In this document: positions 31,566-40,079 of the stretch, piece after piece | How positions within the stretch are numbered: the stretch's first letter is position 1 | Layout of the letters: every line of letters begins with the position of its first letter | Source: a virus | Strand: one strand, 5' to 3' | IMG/VR virus record: IMGVR_UViG_3300031277_000006 | Coordinates: 1 to 45,123 of that record | DNA length: 45,123 bases | The notes under the pieces: model-generated | What the model saw: only the letters and a program-made list of their open reading frames with translations | What the model was told of the DNA's origin: nothing | The model's database searches: none | Made by a program: the position numbers and the translations under genes

Positions 31566-33488
31566 CTAAAGTCCCGGAACCTGCGAACCGGGAGGGGTTA
31601 AGTTGGCTGGCCCCTGCATTCCAGCGGCCAGTTGTTCACTTCCAATCTGCGGCATCCCGCCCATCGGAGGCGGTCCACCCATTTGCTGTCCCATCCCAGC
31701 GGCCATCATCTGTGCCATCGCCTGCGCCTTCAACTTCTGGTCTACCTGCGCAGCCAACCGGCGAAGCAACGAAACGCGGTCGGCTGGGATACCTAGCTCT
31801 TCTCGGCGCTGAATCGCGATGGACACCTCATTCTGCACCTTGCCCAGGTCCGCCACATCCTCCACCGGCTCGAACCGGCCATATTCAATGATGTTGCTGA
31901 CGAGGCGCTCCGCGTACGCCTGCGGTGCGTTCGCCTTTTGGACCATAGCCTCCAAGTCGGGGATGCCGCTGATTGAACTGACGATGTACGGAGCCATCTG
32001 CTCGTTCAGGGGCGCGAGCGTCTTGATGAGTTCCACCTTCCCAGCCGGCTCTGACGGGATGATGCTAACGGGCCGCGGGCGGACAATGAACATGTCCTTC
32101 TCCATCGCCACGTCCGACCAGTCAAGCTGTTCGAGCCCCTTGTCCCCCATCCCAAGAGTTCGCGCCGTTCCGTACCCACGCTTGACGATTTCGCGGGCTC
32201 TGTCCTGCACCTGCTCATCACAGTCGATGAAGAACTGCGCACCTCGCTGCTCCGTGTGGCGGTAGCGGCGAGTCGCAACGTCATGATAAAGGCGGATGGC
32301 ATCGCCGGAGTAGAGGCCGGGAGGCTTGGTGCCGGTGGCACTCATCTGAGAAACGCCGAGGATTTCGTAGATGGTCCGATACAGCCTGTCAATCTGGTTG
32401 TAAAACTCGCCGGACGCGGCGGTCATGTTGATGGCCTGCGGCGGGGTGTCGATGTACTCGTACACCGCCCAGTCCTCGTTCGTCATGGATTGCTGCATCG
32501 AGCCCTGCTTCTTCACCAGGATACTGGTGGCAAAGTGCATGAGCCGTTGCAGCTTCTGCGCGATGACGTTCAACTCAATTTGGATGGGGAGCACCTCTTC
32601 AACGGCGCCGATGCCGTAGAAACCGATGGGCGCATCGTTCCAGCGGAAGAAAGCGAAGGGCGGCTTGTCAAATGCCCACTCCTCATCGAGGAACACCTGA
32701 TTGCTGACGGCGATGACGTGGCGCCCAGGACTCCCCGCACAGGGGACCTTCCAAGCCTCGATGAGCGTCACAGGGTCGTCGACGGCCGCGTACGAAGCGT
32801 GGGCCTGCTCAAGGAACTCCGCCTGCTCGATTTGCTTGGCGAACTTCTTCAGCATCGGATTGCTCGTGAGCACATTTCGCCCAACAGCACGCATCTCGAG
32901 CATGTAACGCGGGGGTGCACCGGGGACGAGCGCTTGGACCTCGTTGTCGTCGACGAAAATGCTATCGGAACGGACGCGCTCGATGCCAATCTTTCCGTTC
33001 TGCCTCGCCACAAACTTGAGCGCGCCGAGCCCATCAATGCACGAGTCAAGGAACACGCCCAGCCAAGCGATGTTGAGCTGAAGGTGATGAAACCACCCCT
33101 GCACGTACTTATCGAGCCGCTCCGCCCTTTTCCGTTGTTCGTAGGAGGCGCCCGAGGTTAGATGCATGACGCCGGGCTGGTTCGTGGCAATTTGCGCTAC
33201 CGCGGCGTCAATGGCACTCTTGGTTGCGTTCAAACGGATACGGTCTCCGCTGTTCATGCCCTCAGTGAACGCGGAGCCATTCAGCGACGTGGCAAGACGG
33301 TTGCTGTACACACGAAGGTGATGAAGATTCGCAGCAATCCGCCTCCGCTGCCTGTCAGCGAGGTACGTCGCCGTAGCGAACACCATCTTCGCAAGCGCAT
33401 CCTTGGGGGCCTCCCACCAAAGGTTGGTGGTCGTTCCGTCCTTCTTTGCGGCAATGGGGCGCTTGCCGTCGAAACTTCCTCTACGCAC
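31566..33488 (-). CDS. Portal protein
   Basis: 640 residues, GTG start after TAGGAGGAAGAC. Features typical of podovirus portals include the N-terminal helical WEAPKDALAKMVFATATYL, the repeated mention of ring-forming helices (RIRLNATKSAIDAAVAQIA), FFRWNDAPIGFYGIGAVEE and LPIQIELNVIAQKLQRLMH. The C-terminal 60 residues are Gln/Met/Gly/Pro-rich (MAQMMAAGMGQQMGGPPPMG). It follows the large terminase by two small genes and would form the dodecameric DNA gate. Confidence 0.82.
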   Translation of the reverse strand: MRRGSFDGKRPIAAKKDGTTTNLWWEAPKDALAKMVFATATYLADRQRRRIAANLHHLRVYSNRLATSLNGSAFTEGMNSGDRIRLNATKSAIDAAVAQIATNQPGVMHLTSGASYEQRKRAERLDKYVQGWFHHLQLNIAWLGVFLDSCIDGLGALKFVARQNGKIGIERVRSDSIFVDDNEVQALVPGAPPRYMLEMRAVGRNVLTSNPMLKKFAKQIEQAEFLEQAHASYAAVDDPVTLIEAWKVPCAGSPGRHVIAVSNQVFLDEEWAFDKPPFAFFRWNDAPIGFYGIGAVEEVLPIQIELNVIAQKLQRLMHFATSILVKKQGSMQQSMTNEDWAVYEYIDTPPQAINMTAASGEFYNQIDRLYRTIYEILGVSQMSATGTKPPGLYSGDAIRLYHDVATRRYRHTEQRGAQFFIDCDEQVQDRAREIVKRGYGTARTLGMGDKGLEQLDWSDVAMEKDMFIVRPRPVSIIPSEPAGKVELIKTLAPLNEQMAPYIVSSISGIPDLEAMVQKANAPQAYAERLVSNIIEYGRFEPVEDVADLGKVQNEVSIAIQRREELGIPADRVSLLRRLAAQVDQKLKAQAMAQMMAAGMGQQMGGPPPMGGMPQIGSEQLAAGMQGPANLTPPGSQVPGL

Positions 33489-33500
33489 GTCTTCCTCCTA

Positions 33501-33887
33501 TCACCCTGACCAAGTTGAGAGGCTCTCCCATTTGTCCCGATTGTACATCGCCCAATACGCATCCGCGGTTTCATTGTCTCCGTTTGCGGCGGCTTCCTCG
33601 GCTCGTTTCCGGTAGTTCAACATCTTGGGCGTCTCGTCAAAGTCCGCGCCGGATGGACCACCCGTAGGGGCTTTCTCAGCGGCCGCCATCGTCGCCGCTG
33701 TGCTTCGGCGCAGGTTGGCATCGAAGATTTCGGTGGGGGAGAAGAACTCCACGCTGACCAACCGGCCCTCAGGGGTGAAAGAGGCTGCCTTCACAAACTT
33801 CCCCCGCAGCGCAGTCAAGTCAACCTCTGTTGATTTCACCGCGCGCTTTTGCGGGGGCTTGCTAGCTGTTCGTTTCGCCGCGGGCAT
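33501..33887 (-). CDS. Hypothetical head-module protein
   Basis: 128 residues from ATG 33887; it overlaps the upstream gene by 26 bases. A very basic N-terminus (AAKRTASKPPQKRAVK) is followed by a small beta segment (RLVSVEFFSPTEIF) and a helical end (YRKRAEEAAANGDNETADAYW). It sits just before portal. It may assist portal assembly or DNA contact. No family recognised. Confidence 0.6.
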   Translation of the reverse strand: MPAAKRTASKPPQKRAVKSTEVDLTALRGKFVKAASFTPEGRLVSVEFFSPTEIFDANLRRSTAATMAAAEKAPTGGPSGADFDETPKMLNYRKRAEEAAANGDNETADAYWAMYNRDKWESLSTWSG

Positions 33888-34461
33888 TGTCCACCGCCTT
33901 CCAAAAGTCAGCTTGCTTCTTCGCGGACATGAGGTCACTCATCAGCAAATCGAACCGAATCCCGGCCTCCCGCAGCAAGTCGATGATGCGCTGGGGCCAA
34001 TCGGTCAAGTCGATTTCGAGCCGAAGGTTTTTGAGGTGCTTCGGACGGTCCGGGGGCGGTGCACCGCCACGCACGCTGAACTCCCAGCCGTTGGGGCTCT
34101 CCATCCAAACGTGCTTGAGGGAGAAGTCTGGGTCGGCGTGGAGGGCCATCTTGGCGAGGTGCCAGCCCCGGCAGAGGTCGATGGTATACTGGTCCACGCC
34201 GCGCTGCCGATTCTGTTTCGCGATGCCTGTCAGCAAAGTCCGCAGGAAGCTCTCGGCGAGGATGTTGGTCTTGAGGACCTCCTTCTCTTTCTTCGCAGCG
34301 GCCTTGATGATGCTGCCGCGAATGTGACGGGGGTCGTGCACATGGACCTTCGTATCGTCGCCGATGTCAGTTGTGACAATCTCGCCCGGAAGCGCGCGAA
34401 GGTCCTTGGGGAGGACCTTCTTGTGCTTCTTGGTAGTGAACTTGTAGGGCTTGTTAGCCAT
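33862..34461 (-). CDS. Hypothetical head-module protein
   Basis: 199 residues from ATG 34461, with GGAGGGAGTGGATTG upstream; the open frame continues to 34554 but inside the terminase gene. N-terminal region is Lys-rich (FTTKKHKKVLPKDLRALPG); the remainder mixes helices and strands (DLCRGWHLAKMALHADPDF, NGWEFSVRGG, WPQRIIDLLREAGIRFDLL). No known motif. It lies between large terminase and portal. Confidence 0.65.
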   Translation of the reverse strand: MANKPYKFTTKKHKKVLPKDLRALPGEIVTTDIGDDTKVHVHDPRHIRGSIIKAAAKKEKEVLKTNILAESFLRTLLTGIAKQNRQRGVDQYTIDLCRGWHLAKMALHADPDFSLKHVWMESPNGWEFSVRGGAPPPDRPKHLKNLRLEIDLTDWPQRIIDLLREAGIRFDLLMSDLMSAKKQADFWKAVDNARGETNS

Positions 34462-34478
34462 CAATCCACTCCCTCCAG

Positions 34479-36347
34479 TCAGTTGACATAGGGGCTCCTT
34501 CTTCCAAGATTGAACACGGCGTCCGGGTCCGTGTTCGGGTTCAGTTCGCACCAATGGCCACCAGTCTTTCCGACGGCCTTACGATACGCGTCCTCCCGCC
34601 ATTTGTCGAGCTGCTCCTGTTGCGCCTCAACTGTCCCCGGCTGCGGGGCCGGCTTCTTTGGCGGGTCAATCCAACGAGAGGCCGCACGGATGAAGGCTGG
34701 GGTATAATCACAGTGGCGCCCATCTGCCGTCTCGGCTAGGTGAACAGCCGGGCCGCGTGTATTCACCACGCGGTGCGCCAAGCGAAGGTCCTTGTGAAAC
34801 TGGTTGTCGTCCGGCAGCTCCACCAGCCCCTCGGTCATCAGTGCTTTCATGCCAAGGTAGAAGTTGACCTCTTCGCCTTGCTTCCACGTTTCGGGGATGA
34901 CAGACAGCCCACGTTCGAGGGCCAAGTCGCGGATAGCGTCGGCGCTCCACTGGTCGGAGTAGACGTAATCGAGGTGGTAGTCCCGCAAGATGACAGCAAT
35001 CTCCCCGAGGGCTTGGCGGGGGGAGAACGGATTGAGCTGGCTGCCCACCCATTGCTGATACCACACCACACGAATCTTCGACTCGAGCTTGCCCCCCTCT
35101 GCAATGAACCGCGACCTATCAACAATCACTAGCGTCCACGCGTTACCACGGGTAGCCGGGTCCATCGCTGCGGCGTACTCATGCCCGTGCTGATAAGGGA
35201 TGACCGTGATGCCATCGGGGCCAGCCGTCCGCGTGCACAGGGCAATGATGCTTTGGACGAACAACGCTTCGCCCGCGTCGGCGAACTCGGCTTCAACATC
35301 CATTTGCCAGGCAACTTCGTCGCTATCCTTCAACTCCGCGCAGCGTTCCGGGGTCCACCAAATCGGGTTGAGCCAAGGCCCTTTAGCCTTGACGACAATC
35401 AGCGTTTTGGGGGAGGGCCTTCCCCAGAACTCGTTGAACCTGTCAAACACCGGTCCCGCATTAACCCAAGGCGAGCCCATACTGAAAAGCTGCGCACCTG
35501 GAAGGAGACGCCCAAGAACCGATGTCCGGATATCGTCGTAGTTGACAACACCTTCAGAGGCCCCCACCATACGCGGGGCCTCGTCAAGCCCAATGCCAGC
35601 AGCCCAGCGAGATACTGTGGACCCGCCTGCCCGTTGCCCAGCGACAACCCGAATCTCAATAGGCCGTCCAGACGGATGCCAAAGGAACACCGAACCAATA
35701 GTGTCCGCCGCGGACTCCTTGATGATTTCATCCCAATCGCTCCATTTCTTCAGCTCCTTCTCGTCCACCCGCAGTGCAGCAACCTTCTTCTTCCGCAGCG
35801 CACCAAGGAGGTGCATGAGAACGACCTTCGCGTTGTCCTTCTTCAGGCTGATGATGGAGTAGCGGGGAATCTCACCGGCTCCCACCATGTCAGGGATTTC
35901 GATGCGCTGCGTGGCCATGATGGCGCTCGCCGCAATCAGCAACGACTTGAACGTGCGGATTCCGGCGATGACCATCACCTCTTTGGGGATGGAGCACCCC
36001 GTCGCAAGACGGAGTTCCTCAAACGCCTCCAACTCCTGCTGCGTCATGCCAAGCGCATCCGCCAGGTGGGCTTCGGGGTCTTCGACCAGGGCTTTGGTTA
36101 GCGGACGCCCTTCGACCAACCGACAAACGGCTCGCTGGAGCGGGGATATGGTGGTGATGCCGAAACCATCGGGGGACTCAATCAGCTCCTCAATGTTCTC
36201 GAAGAATCCCTCACGCATCCCCAGCCGGCGCTTTGCCTCTTCAATCAAAACCGCCTTGGCTTCAGGCGGGAGGAGGTCCACGCGCTCAACGATGAAAGGG
36301 TCGTTGGCGCGGGAGTTTGGTTTGGTGGGGTTGCGTTTGGGGGGCAT
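34479..36347 (-). CDS. terL: Terminase large subunit
   Basis: 622 residues. ATPase part: a P-loop-like VIAGIRTFKS (127-135) in place of a strict GxxxxGKS, Walker B with LDEAPRM (254-260), and motif III LFSMGSPW (287-294). Nuclease part: AAAMDPATRGN with Asp396, then VYSDQWSADAI and CDYTPAF carrying further acidic residues. This is the motor that packages DNA into the procapsid and cuts it. The packaging type (headful, cos or repeats) cannot be read from this alone. Confidence 0.9.
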   Translation of the reverse strand: MPPKRNPTKPNSRANDPFIVERVDLLPPEAKAVLIEEAKRRLGMREGFFENIEELIESPDGFGITTISPLQRAVCRLVEGRPLTKALVEDPEAHLADALGMTQQELEAFEELRLATGCSIPKEVMVIAGIRTFKSLLIAASAIMATQRIEIPDMVGAGEIPRYSIISLKKDNAKVVLMHLLGALRKKKVAALRVDEKELKKWSDWDEIIKESAADTIGSVFLWHPSGRPIEIRVVAGQRAGGSTVSRWAAGIGLDEAPRMVGASEGVVNYDDIRTSVLGRLLPGAQLFSMGSPWVNAGPVFDRFNEFWGRPSPKTLIVVKAKGPWLNPIWWTPERCAELKDSDEVAWQMDVEAEFADAGEALFVQSIIALCTRTAGPDGITVIPYQHGHEYAAAMDPATRGNAWTLVIVDRSRFIAEGGKLESKIRVVWYQQWVGSQLNPFSPRQALGEIAVILRDYHLDYVYSDQWSADAIRDLALERGLSVIPETWKQGEEVNFYLGMKALMTEGLVELPDDNQFHKDLRLAHRVVNTRGPAVHLAETADGRHCDYTPAFIRAASRWIDPPKKPAPQPGTVEAQQEQLDKWREDAYRKAVGKTGGHWCELNPNTDPDAVFNLGRRSPYVN

Positions 36348-36350
36348 CAG

Positions 36351-36530
36351 TTACTCAGCGCGGCGCCGTTGGCCACATTCGCAGCACGTGTACCCATCCT
36401 CCCAGCAAGGGCAGTGCTCCTCGCCGTAAGGGCAGCAATCCGCGGGGGGAGGAGAAAACACCTTGTCCCAATTCTCCGCGTACTCGTCGAAACTGACTTG
36501 GCGTGGGCGGGGCTTACTTCCCTTACTCAT
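36351..36530 (-). CDS. Small Cys-rich protein
   Basis: 59 residues from ATG 36530, overlapping the previous TAA. The C-terminal half has seven cysteines (CCPYGEEHCPCW, YTCCECGQRR) with a basic end, suggesting a metal-binding knuckle. Its place before large terminase might suggest a DNA-binding accessory, but this is inference. Confidence 0.6.
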   Translation of the reverse strand: MSKGSKPRPRQVSFDEYAENWDKVFSPPPADCCPYGEEHCPCWEDGYTCCECGQRRRAE

Positions 36531-36738
36531 CCTCAACCTCCAATCGAGCATACTGTGAGCTACTCAACACCCAATGCCGTTCGACCACCTCGCTGCTACG
36601 GTCCCGCTTGTCCGCAAAGCGAATGTGCAGCAGGTCGCCTTCGAGCGTTAGCACAAAGTCATCACCCGACAGGGTCGTCCGCGCTTGCCCCTTGATGCGA
36701 AGTGGAATAAGCAAAATGGCGGTCTTAACTTTCAACAT
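36523..36738 (-). CDS. Hypothetical small beta protein
   Basis: 71 residues, overlapping both neighbours. It is strand-rich (LKVKTAILLIPLRIKGQA, DDFVLTLEGDLLHIRF) and ends ARLEVEDE. No cysteines or known motif. It is probably a small soluble beta protein. Confidence 0.62.
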   Translation of the reverse strand: MLKVKTAILLIPLRIKGQARTTLSGDDFVLTLEGDLLHIRFADKRDRSSEVVERHWVLSSSQYARLEVEDE

Positions 36739-37207
36739 GTGGTCTCTCCGGCTGAGGGATACCCGGCGCGCCTACGTACTCCAGCACGGAGCCGCGATGT
36801 CGCCAGGTCCCGGTTATCGGCAACCACTTCGCCCAGTGCGTGCAGGCAATGTGCGGGGGCAGGGTAGGGAACAGCACGGCTGTCAGCCCCAAGCGCCTGT
36901 AAGGTGGGCGCACATAGACGAAGTGGATTGCCGAAAGTGAAGCCGCCCCAAATCCAACGATTCTCCATTCGGCCTCGGGGCGGTCGGGGCAGGGGAAATA
37001 CAAAACCGTGACGAAGTGCCCCGGCCGGTTCAGATACGACAACACACTGCGCCGAATCTTCTCAAGGCGGGCGGGGTTGAACCGAGAATGCTGGCCGACC
37101 CAAGTTCGCAGCAAGAAGTGCTGCTCCGATTCAGGAAGCTCCGCCCATAGGCAAGTACGGGAGGCTACCTGCAATTCGGGGTCTTTCGGTGCAGTGTGGA
37201 AGTCCAT
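36725..37207 (-). CDS. GNAT-fold acyltransferase-like protein
   Basis: 160 residues from ATG 37207. The centre reads HFVYVRPPYRRLGLTAVLF: a GNAT strand ending in V.P.YRR.GL, the acetyl-CoA pyrophosphate loop, with the usual Gly/Ala replaced by Leu. Before it is FVTVLYFPC, a plausible strand 4, and after it LPITGTWRHRG. Similar proteins are often found next to terminase genes of podoviruses. The target is unknown. The phage Mu Mom DNA-modification enzyme also has a GNAT fold, but I see no specific Mom features. Confidence 0.62.
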   Translation of the reverse strand: MDFHTAPKDPELQVASRTCLWAELPESEQHFLLRTWVGQHSRFNPARLEKIRRSVLSYLNRPGHFVTVLYFPCPDRPEAEWRIVGFGAASLSAIHFVYVRPPYRRLGLTAVLFPTLPPHIACTHWAKWLPITGTWRHRGSVLEYVGAPGIPQPERPHVES

Positions 37208-37219
37208 CAATGGCTCACA

Positions 37220-37582
37220 TCAAAAGGGAATGTCGTCGGCGGCAGACGGCGGTGGATTGAGACCAGCCATTTCAGGCTCGTCGTCAAGTCGCCACGAAAC
37301 GGCCTTGTCCGCAGCAGCGTCCGCCGATTGTCGTGTCCCGAACAACGCCACGCCGCCGGGGGCATTGGCAATCTTGCGCATCTCCTTCGAGTCGACCCAG
37401 ACCTTGCCCGCGGCTTTTGCTATGAGGACTTCCTTGCCCTCCTTGTTGCGGACGCGGCGAACGAGCAGCTCATCGACTTGCTCGAAAGCTTCATCATAGA
37501 ACCACGCGACCTCGCACGCCGTATTTTCGGCGACCGCATCAAGCTCAAACTCTTCGCTTACCTTCTGAACCAGAAACTCCAT
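37220..37582 (-). CDS. Protein with SSB-type acidic C-terminal tip
   Basis: 120 residues from ATG 37582 (preceded by GAGGAGAGCCCC). The last residues are PPSAADDIPF, nearly identical to the DDDIPF tip of bacterial SSB that recruits host repair and replication proteins. A disordered Pro-rich linker precedes it, as in SSB. The N-terminal 90 residues (strands FLVQKVSEEF, ELLVRRVRN, EVLIAKAAGKVWV) could be a small OB-like domain but have no clear family match. Either a divergent SSB or a decoy of the SSB tip is possible. Confidence 0.6.
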   Translation of the reverse strand: MEFLVQKVSEEFELDAVAENTACEVAWFYDEAFEQVDELLVRRVRNKEGKEVLIAKAAGKVWVDSKEMRKIANAPGGVALFGTRQSADAAADKAVSWRLDDEPEMAGLNPPPSAADDIPF

Positions 37583-37607
37583 GGGGCTCTCCTCTCTCAC
37601 TCGTGCG

Positions 37608-37856
37608 TTAATCGGGAATCACATCGATGATGAGCAAGTCTTCACCAGCGGCGATGGCCGCCTGCGCCTCGCTCAATGTCATTTCGTCATCATACCGAAG
37701 GAGGCAATTCACATTGCCATTGTCCCGATTCACATGGAACTGCTTCGCGTCGGCGAGGGCAATACCCGGAAACAGCTCGTTGATTGCGGTGGCGATATCG
37801 CCCGCCGCCGTACCAATCGGTGCCTCGAGACGCCTTCGTGCAATAACGCTAGCCAT
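37608..37856 (-). CDS. Hypothetical small protein
   Basis: 82 residues, ATG 37856 with AGAAGGC upstream. The predicted order is beta-alpha-beta-beta-alpha-beta (SVIARRRLEA, DIATAINELF, KQFHVNRDNGNVNCLLRY, LSEAQAAIAAG, DLLIIDVIPD), a ferredoxin-like arrangement. No catalytic motif. It lies between the fibre genes and the SSB-tip gene. Confidence 0.65.
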   Translation of the reverse strand: MASVIARRRLEAPIGTAAGDIATAINELFPGIALADAKQFHVNRDNGNVNCLLRYDDEMTLSEAQAAIAAGEDLLIIDVIPD

Positions 37857-37898
37857 TTGTGCCTTCTCCCCTACTCAACTTCCGTTACAGGTGGTCGC

Positions 37899-37918
37899 GC
37901 AGGAGCTTGTCCTCCTGC
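37899..37918. promoter_or_regulatory. 7-bp hairpin between fibre gene and next gene
   Basis: GCAGGAG (37899-37905) and CTCCTGC (37912-37918) pair perfectly around a six-base loop in the 91-base gap between two leftward genes. There is no T-run on the minus strand, so it is not an intrinsic terminator. It may be an mRNA processing or stability element. Confidence 0.4.
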
Positions 37919-37947
37919 ACTTCCACTTCCCAATGGTTTAAAGAATC

Positions 37948-38634
37948 CTACCCCTGACTAACCTTAACCACATAATCCGCCGTAGTATCAACCCAGAGGT
38001 ATCCAGCTGTGCCAGGATCGCTGGTCGGTAAGTTTGCAAAGATACCTCCATCATCCTGTACTTGAAAAACAGGTGAGCCACCCCAGTTTAAATCTAGGGC
38101 ATAGTCTTGCCCACTTCCAGAAGAAGTATCAGTAACATTACTATAAATAGCTGAAAAGCCTGCGGTTCCTGATTGAGCTATTTCTAGAACGGTATTGCTA
38201 CAACCTACTGCTATTCCATATTGTCTACCTGAAGACGCGGTCAACTCACTATTAGCATTAGCCTGCCCTATCTCTACAACGCCTCTACTTACAGTATTCC
38301 AATCAGACCCATGTACTAATCTGTGTCCACCATAAGCTGACTGATAATACATACTGTCGGCTACCTCACCTATATGATAAGTAGTACCGGTACTGGTTCC
38401 AAAATGTATCCTTGGATTTCCTCCATTATTTTGAAGCTGTACAGTGCCATCAAAGTAGGTAGTTCCATCGACTTCTAAAGCCCCACCGATAAGAACATCA
38501 CCGACGCCAAGGCCATGTGAAGTTGAAGCACTCGTTCCAAGCGTCAAAGCCTGTGTGCTGTCCCAAAGCAGACTACCCGCCATGTCCCCGCTGAAGACGG
38601 TCGCGGAGACCATTCGTGCGCTAGTGTACCGCAT
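37948..38634 (-). CDS. Tail fibre / receptor-binding appendage with AT-rich insert
   Basis: 228 residues; ATG overlaps the upstream TAA (TAATG). N-terminal 60 residues are Gly/Ser/Thr-rich (TQALTLGTSASTSHGLG), then strand-rich repeats (GGALEVDGTTYFDGTVQL). The C-terminus LPTSDPGTAGYLWVDTTADY is a motif seen in many marine-phage appendage proteins. Bases 38101-38160 are 37% GC and 38161-38220 are 42% GC by hand count, against 63% for 38641-38700 in the upstream gene. The N-terminal coding part is GC-rich. This looks like a native anchor joined to an imported receptor-binding part. Confidence 0.7.
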   Translation of the reverse strand: MRYTSARMVSATVFSGDMAGSLLWDSTQALTLGTSASTSHGLGVGDVLIGGALEVDGTTYFDGTVQLQNNGGNPRIHFGTSTGTTYHIGEVADSMYYQSAYGGHRLVHGSDWNTVSRGVVEIGQANANSELTASSGRQYGIAVGCSNTVLEIAQSGTAGFSAIYSNVTDTSSGSGQDYALDLNWGGSPVFQVQDDGGIFANLPTSDPGTAGYLWVDTTADYVVKVSQG

Positions 38635-39056
38635 TAGGCTGTCTTGATGCGAACGAGGTCAACGGTGATGAGGTCGCTTGCGCCGCCGTTGGTGGCGCTG
38701 ACGCGGAGTTTCATGAACCGTGCCTTGCAGGGGATGGTGAACGACTTGTTCTCACTAGCGCTTGTGGTGCGCGTGTACTTGTCAGGGTAGAGGGCACTCA
38801 CCAGCTCGCCTGAACTCACCGCAGGAGCGGTTCCAAGACTTTCGTAGGCGGTCGGCGCCGCGTTTCCCTGGGAGGTCTTGTACCAGTCCACCTCGAAGTG
38901 GAGGGCCGTGTACGCATCGCGGGTCGCCGCGTAGAGTACTGTGATAGCGCTCGCGTCTTCACAGCCAATGAAGTTGCTGGTCCGCGTAGCGGCCAGCGTA
39001 ACACCCTCGAGCCCAACATCGGCCGCTGCGATGTTGCTCTTCATCTCACTCTTCAT
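38634..39056 (-). CDS. Tail appendage-associated structural protein
   Basis: 140 residues from ATG 39056; ATG 39044 is an alternative. It is a beta-rich protein (EGVTLAATRTSNFIG, ITVLYAATRDAYTALHFEVDW) ending FMKLRVSATNGGASDLITVD, similar in style to jelly-roll virion proteins. It is coupled to the fibre gene by an overlapping stop and start, so a fibre-attachment or baseplate role is likely by context. Confidence 0.6.
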   Translation of the reverse strand: MKSEMKSNIAAADVGLEGVTLAATRTSNFIGCEDASAITVLYAATRDAYTALHFEVDWYKTSQGNAAPTAYESLGTAPAVSSGELVSALYPDKYTRTTSASENKSFTIPCKARFMKLRVSATNGGASDLITVDLVRIKTA

Positions 39057-39126
39057 CTGTCACCTTCGCGCTTTCCGGGACTCTTCGTTGCTGTTCTGAG
39101 CACTTCCTAGCACTTCCGAGCAAAGA

Positions 39127-39315
39127 CTACCAGCTTCCGGGGGCGCGCACAACCCACTCTTCAGTTGTGAACACTGCGCGGGGCCTCCGGACGCCCTTGG
39201 GGGACAGCGGAGCAAAGATGGATAGCGCAGGGCAGCGTTGGGCAGCGCCGCGCTGTCCCCCCACCGCGGCGGCGAGTTCTTTCGCGAAGCCATCAAATTC
39301 CTCAAGCTTGTTCAT
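39127..39315 (-). CDS. Hypothetical small protein
   Basis: 62 residues from ATG 39315 (GTG 39318 possible), overlapping the previous gene by 14 bases. The N-terminus is helical (NKLEEFDGFAKELAAAVGG); the rest is basic. A second frame, 39060-39305, is also open across this stretch, but its Arg/Pro/Ser-rich product looks less protein-like. Between 39060 and 39126 nothing else is visible. Low confidence. Confidence 0.45.
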   Translation of the reverse strand: MNKLEEFDGFAKELAAAVGGQRGAAQRCPALSIFAPLSPKGVRRPRAVFTTEEWVVRAPGSW

Positions 39316-39550
39316 CACTCAGCGCTTCCTCTCCAAACATGGTTGCGACATCCTCGTTCGTCATCTGCCTCGTCACAGCTTTGACTTGCTTTTTCGGGGG
39401 CTGCCTATAGAAGCACCCCCAAGAAACTGCGGCAGCCGCGCGCATTCCAGCCACTCTCAGCGCCGCGCCAACATCCCTCCAGTGCTTCACGTTGATGCCA
39501 ATGTGGAAGCCCTGACCCTTCCGACGCACAATGACGTTGAACTTGCTCAT
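39302..39550 (-). CDS. Hypothetical small basic protein
   Basis: 82 residues, ATG overlaps the previous stop. It begins with strands (KFNVIVRRKGQGFHIGINVK) and continues with a basic helix (VAGMRAAAAVSW, PPKKQVKAVTRQM) and an acidic end. No known motif; nucleic-acid binding is possible from the charge. Confidence 0.62.
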   Translation of the reverse strand: MSKFNVIVRRKGQGFHIGINVKHWRDVGAALRVAGMRAAAAVSWGCFYRQPPKKQVKAVTRQMTNEDVATMFGEEALSDEQA

Positions 39551-40062
39551 TGCGCCCTCGCCATCTCGCGATGCGCCGCGGCAACGCGGGCTTCCGCGGA
39601 AAGTGCTGCGATGGCCCAGTCAAGCCCCTCCGCATCAGTCAGCGTGGCCCAATCAAACGGCTCATCCAGCTCGGCGAGGAGTCCCGCCTCCGTCGCACTC
39701 TCGTGGAAGTCCTCCGCAAAGAGACCGCAGTCGGCCGCGCTTTCCTGCGAATCAAGAAATGTGCCACCGTTGAGCAACGCCCAGCGGGCAGTGCAATAGC
39801 GGTTCTTCCTGCGATTGAACGGCGCGTACTCCCACCCCTTCTTCCCCGGCGCTGCGCGGGTCATAGCCCAACATTTCTCACCTGGGGCGGCAGCGCACGT
39901 CGGACAAAGCAGACTCCGCGGCGTTGTCTCAGTTTGCTGCGCTGCGTCACTACGAACACCGTGAACCCGAGCCCGGTAACCGCCGCGCGGAGTCTTGCAC
40001 GCCTCTCCCTTCGCCGCGCCGCAAGCGGCACATTCAACGCTGTAAACATTACCTTTTGCCAT
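39547..40062 (-). CDS. Phage zinc-finger protein
   Basis: 171 residues from ATG 40062, preceded by AGAAAGGAGCCC. Two zinc modules are visible: CAACGAAKGEACKT with a downstream RVHGVR, and LLCPTCAAAPGEKC. The pattern C.xC.A..G..C.T......H..R is a small DNA-binding zinc domain widespread in phages. The C-terminal half is helical and acidic (LDEPFDWATLTDAEGL). It heads the late arm after the small terminase, so it may regulate late transcription or packaging. Confidence 0.7.
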   Translation of the reverse strand: MAKGNVYSVECAACGAAKGEACKTPRGGYRARVHGVRSDAAQQTETTPRSLLCPTCAAAPGEKCWAMTRAAPGKKGWEYAPFNRRKNRYCTARWALLNGGTFLDSQESAADCGLFAEDFHESATEAGLLAELDEPFDWATLTDAEGLDWAIAALSAEARVAAAHREMARAQ

Positions 40063-40079
40063 CTTGAAGGGCTCCTTTC

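Noticed and set aside
39060-39305. An alternative 81-residue leftward frame.
   Set aside because: Its product is low-complexity Arg/Pro/Ser and it has no good start; the 39127-39315 frame looks more protein-like, though neither is certain.
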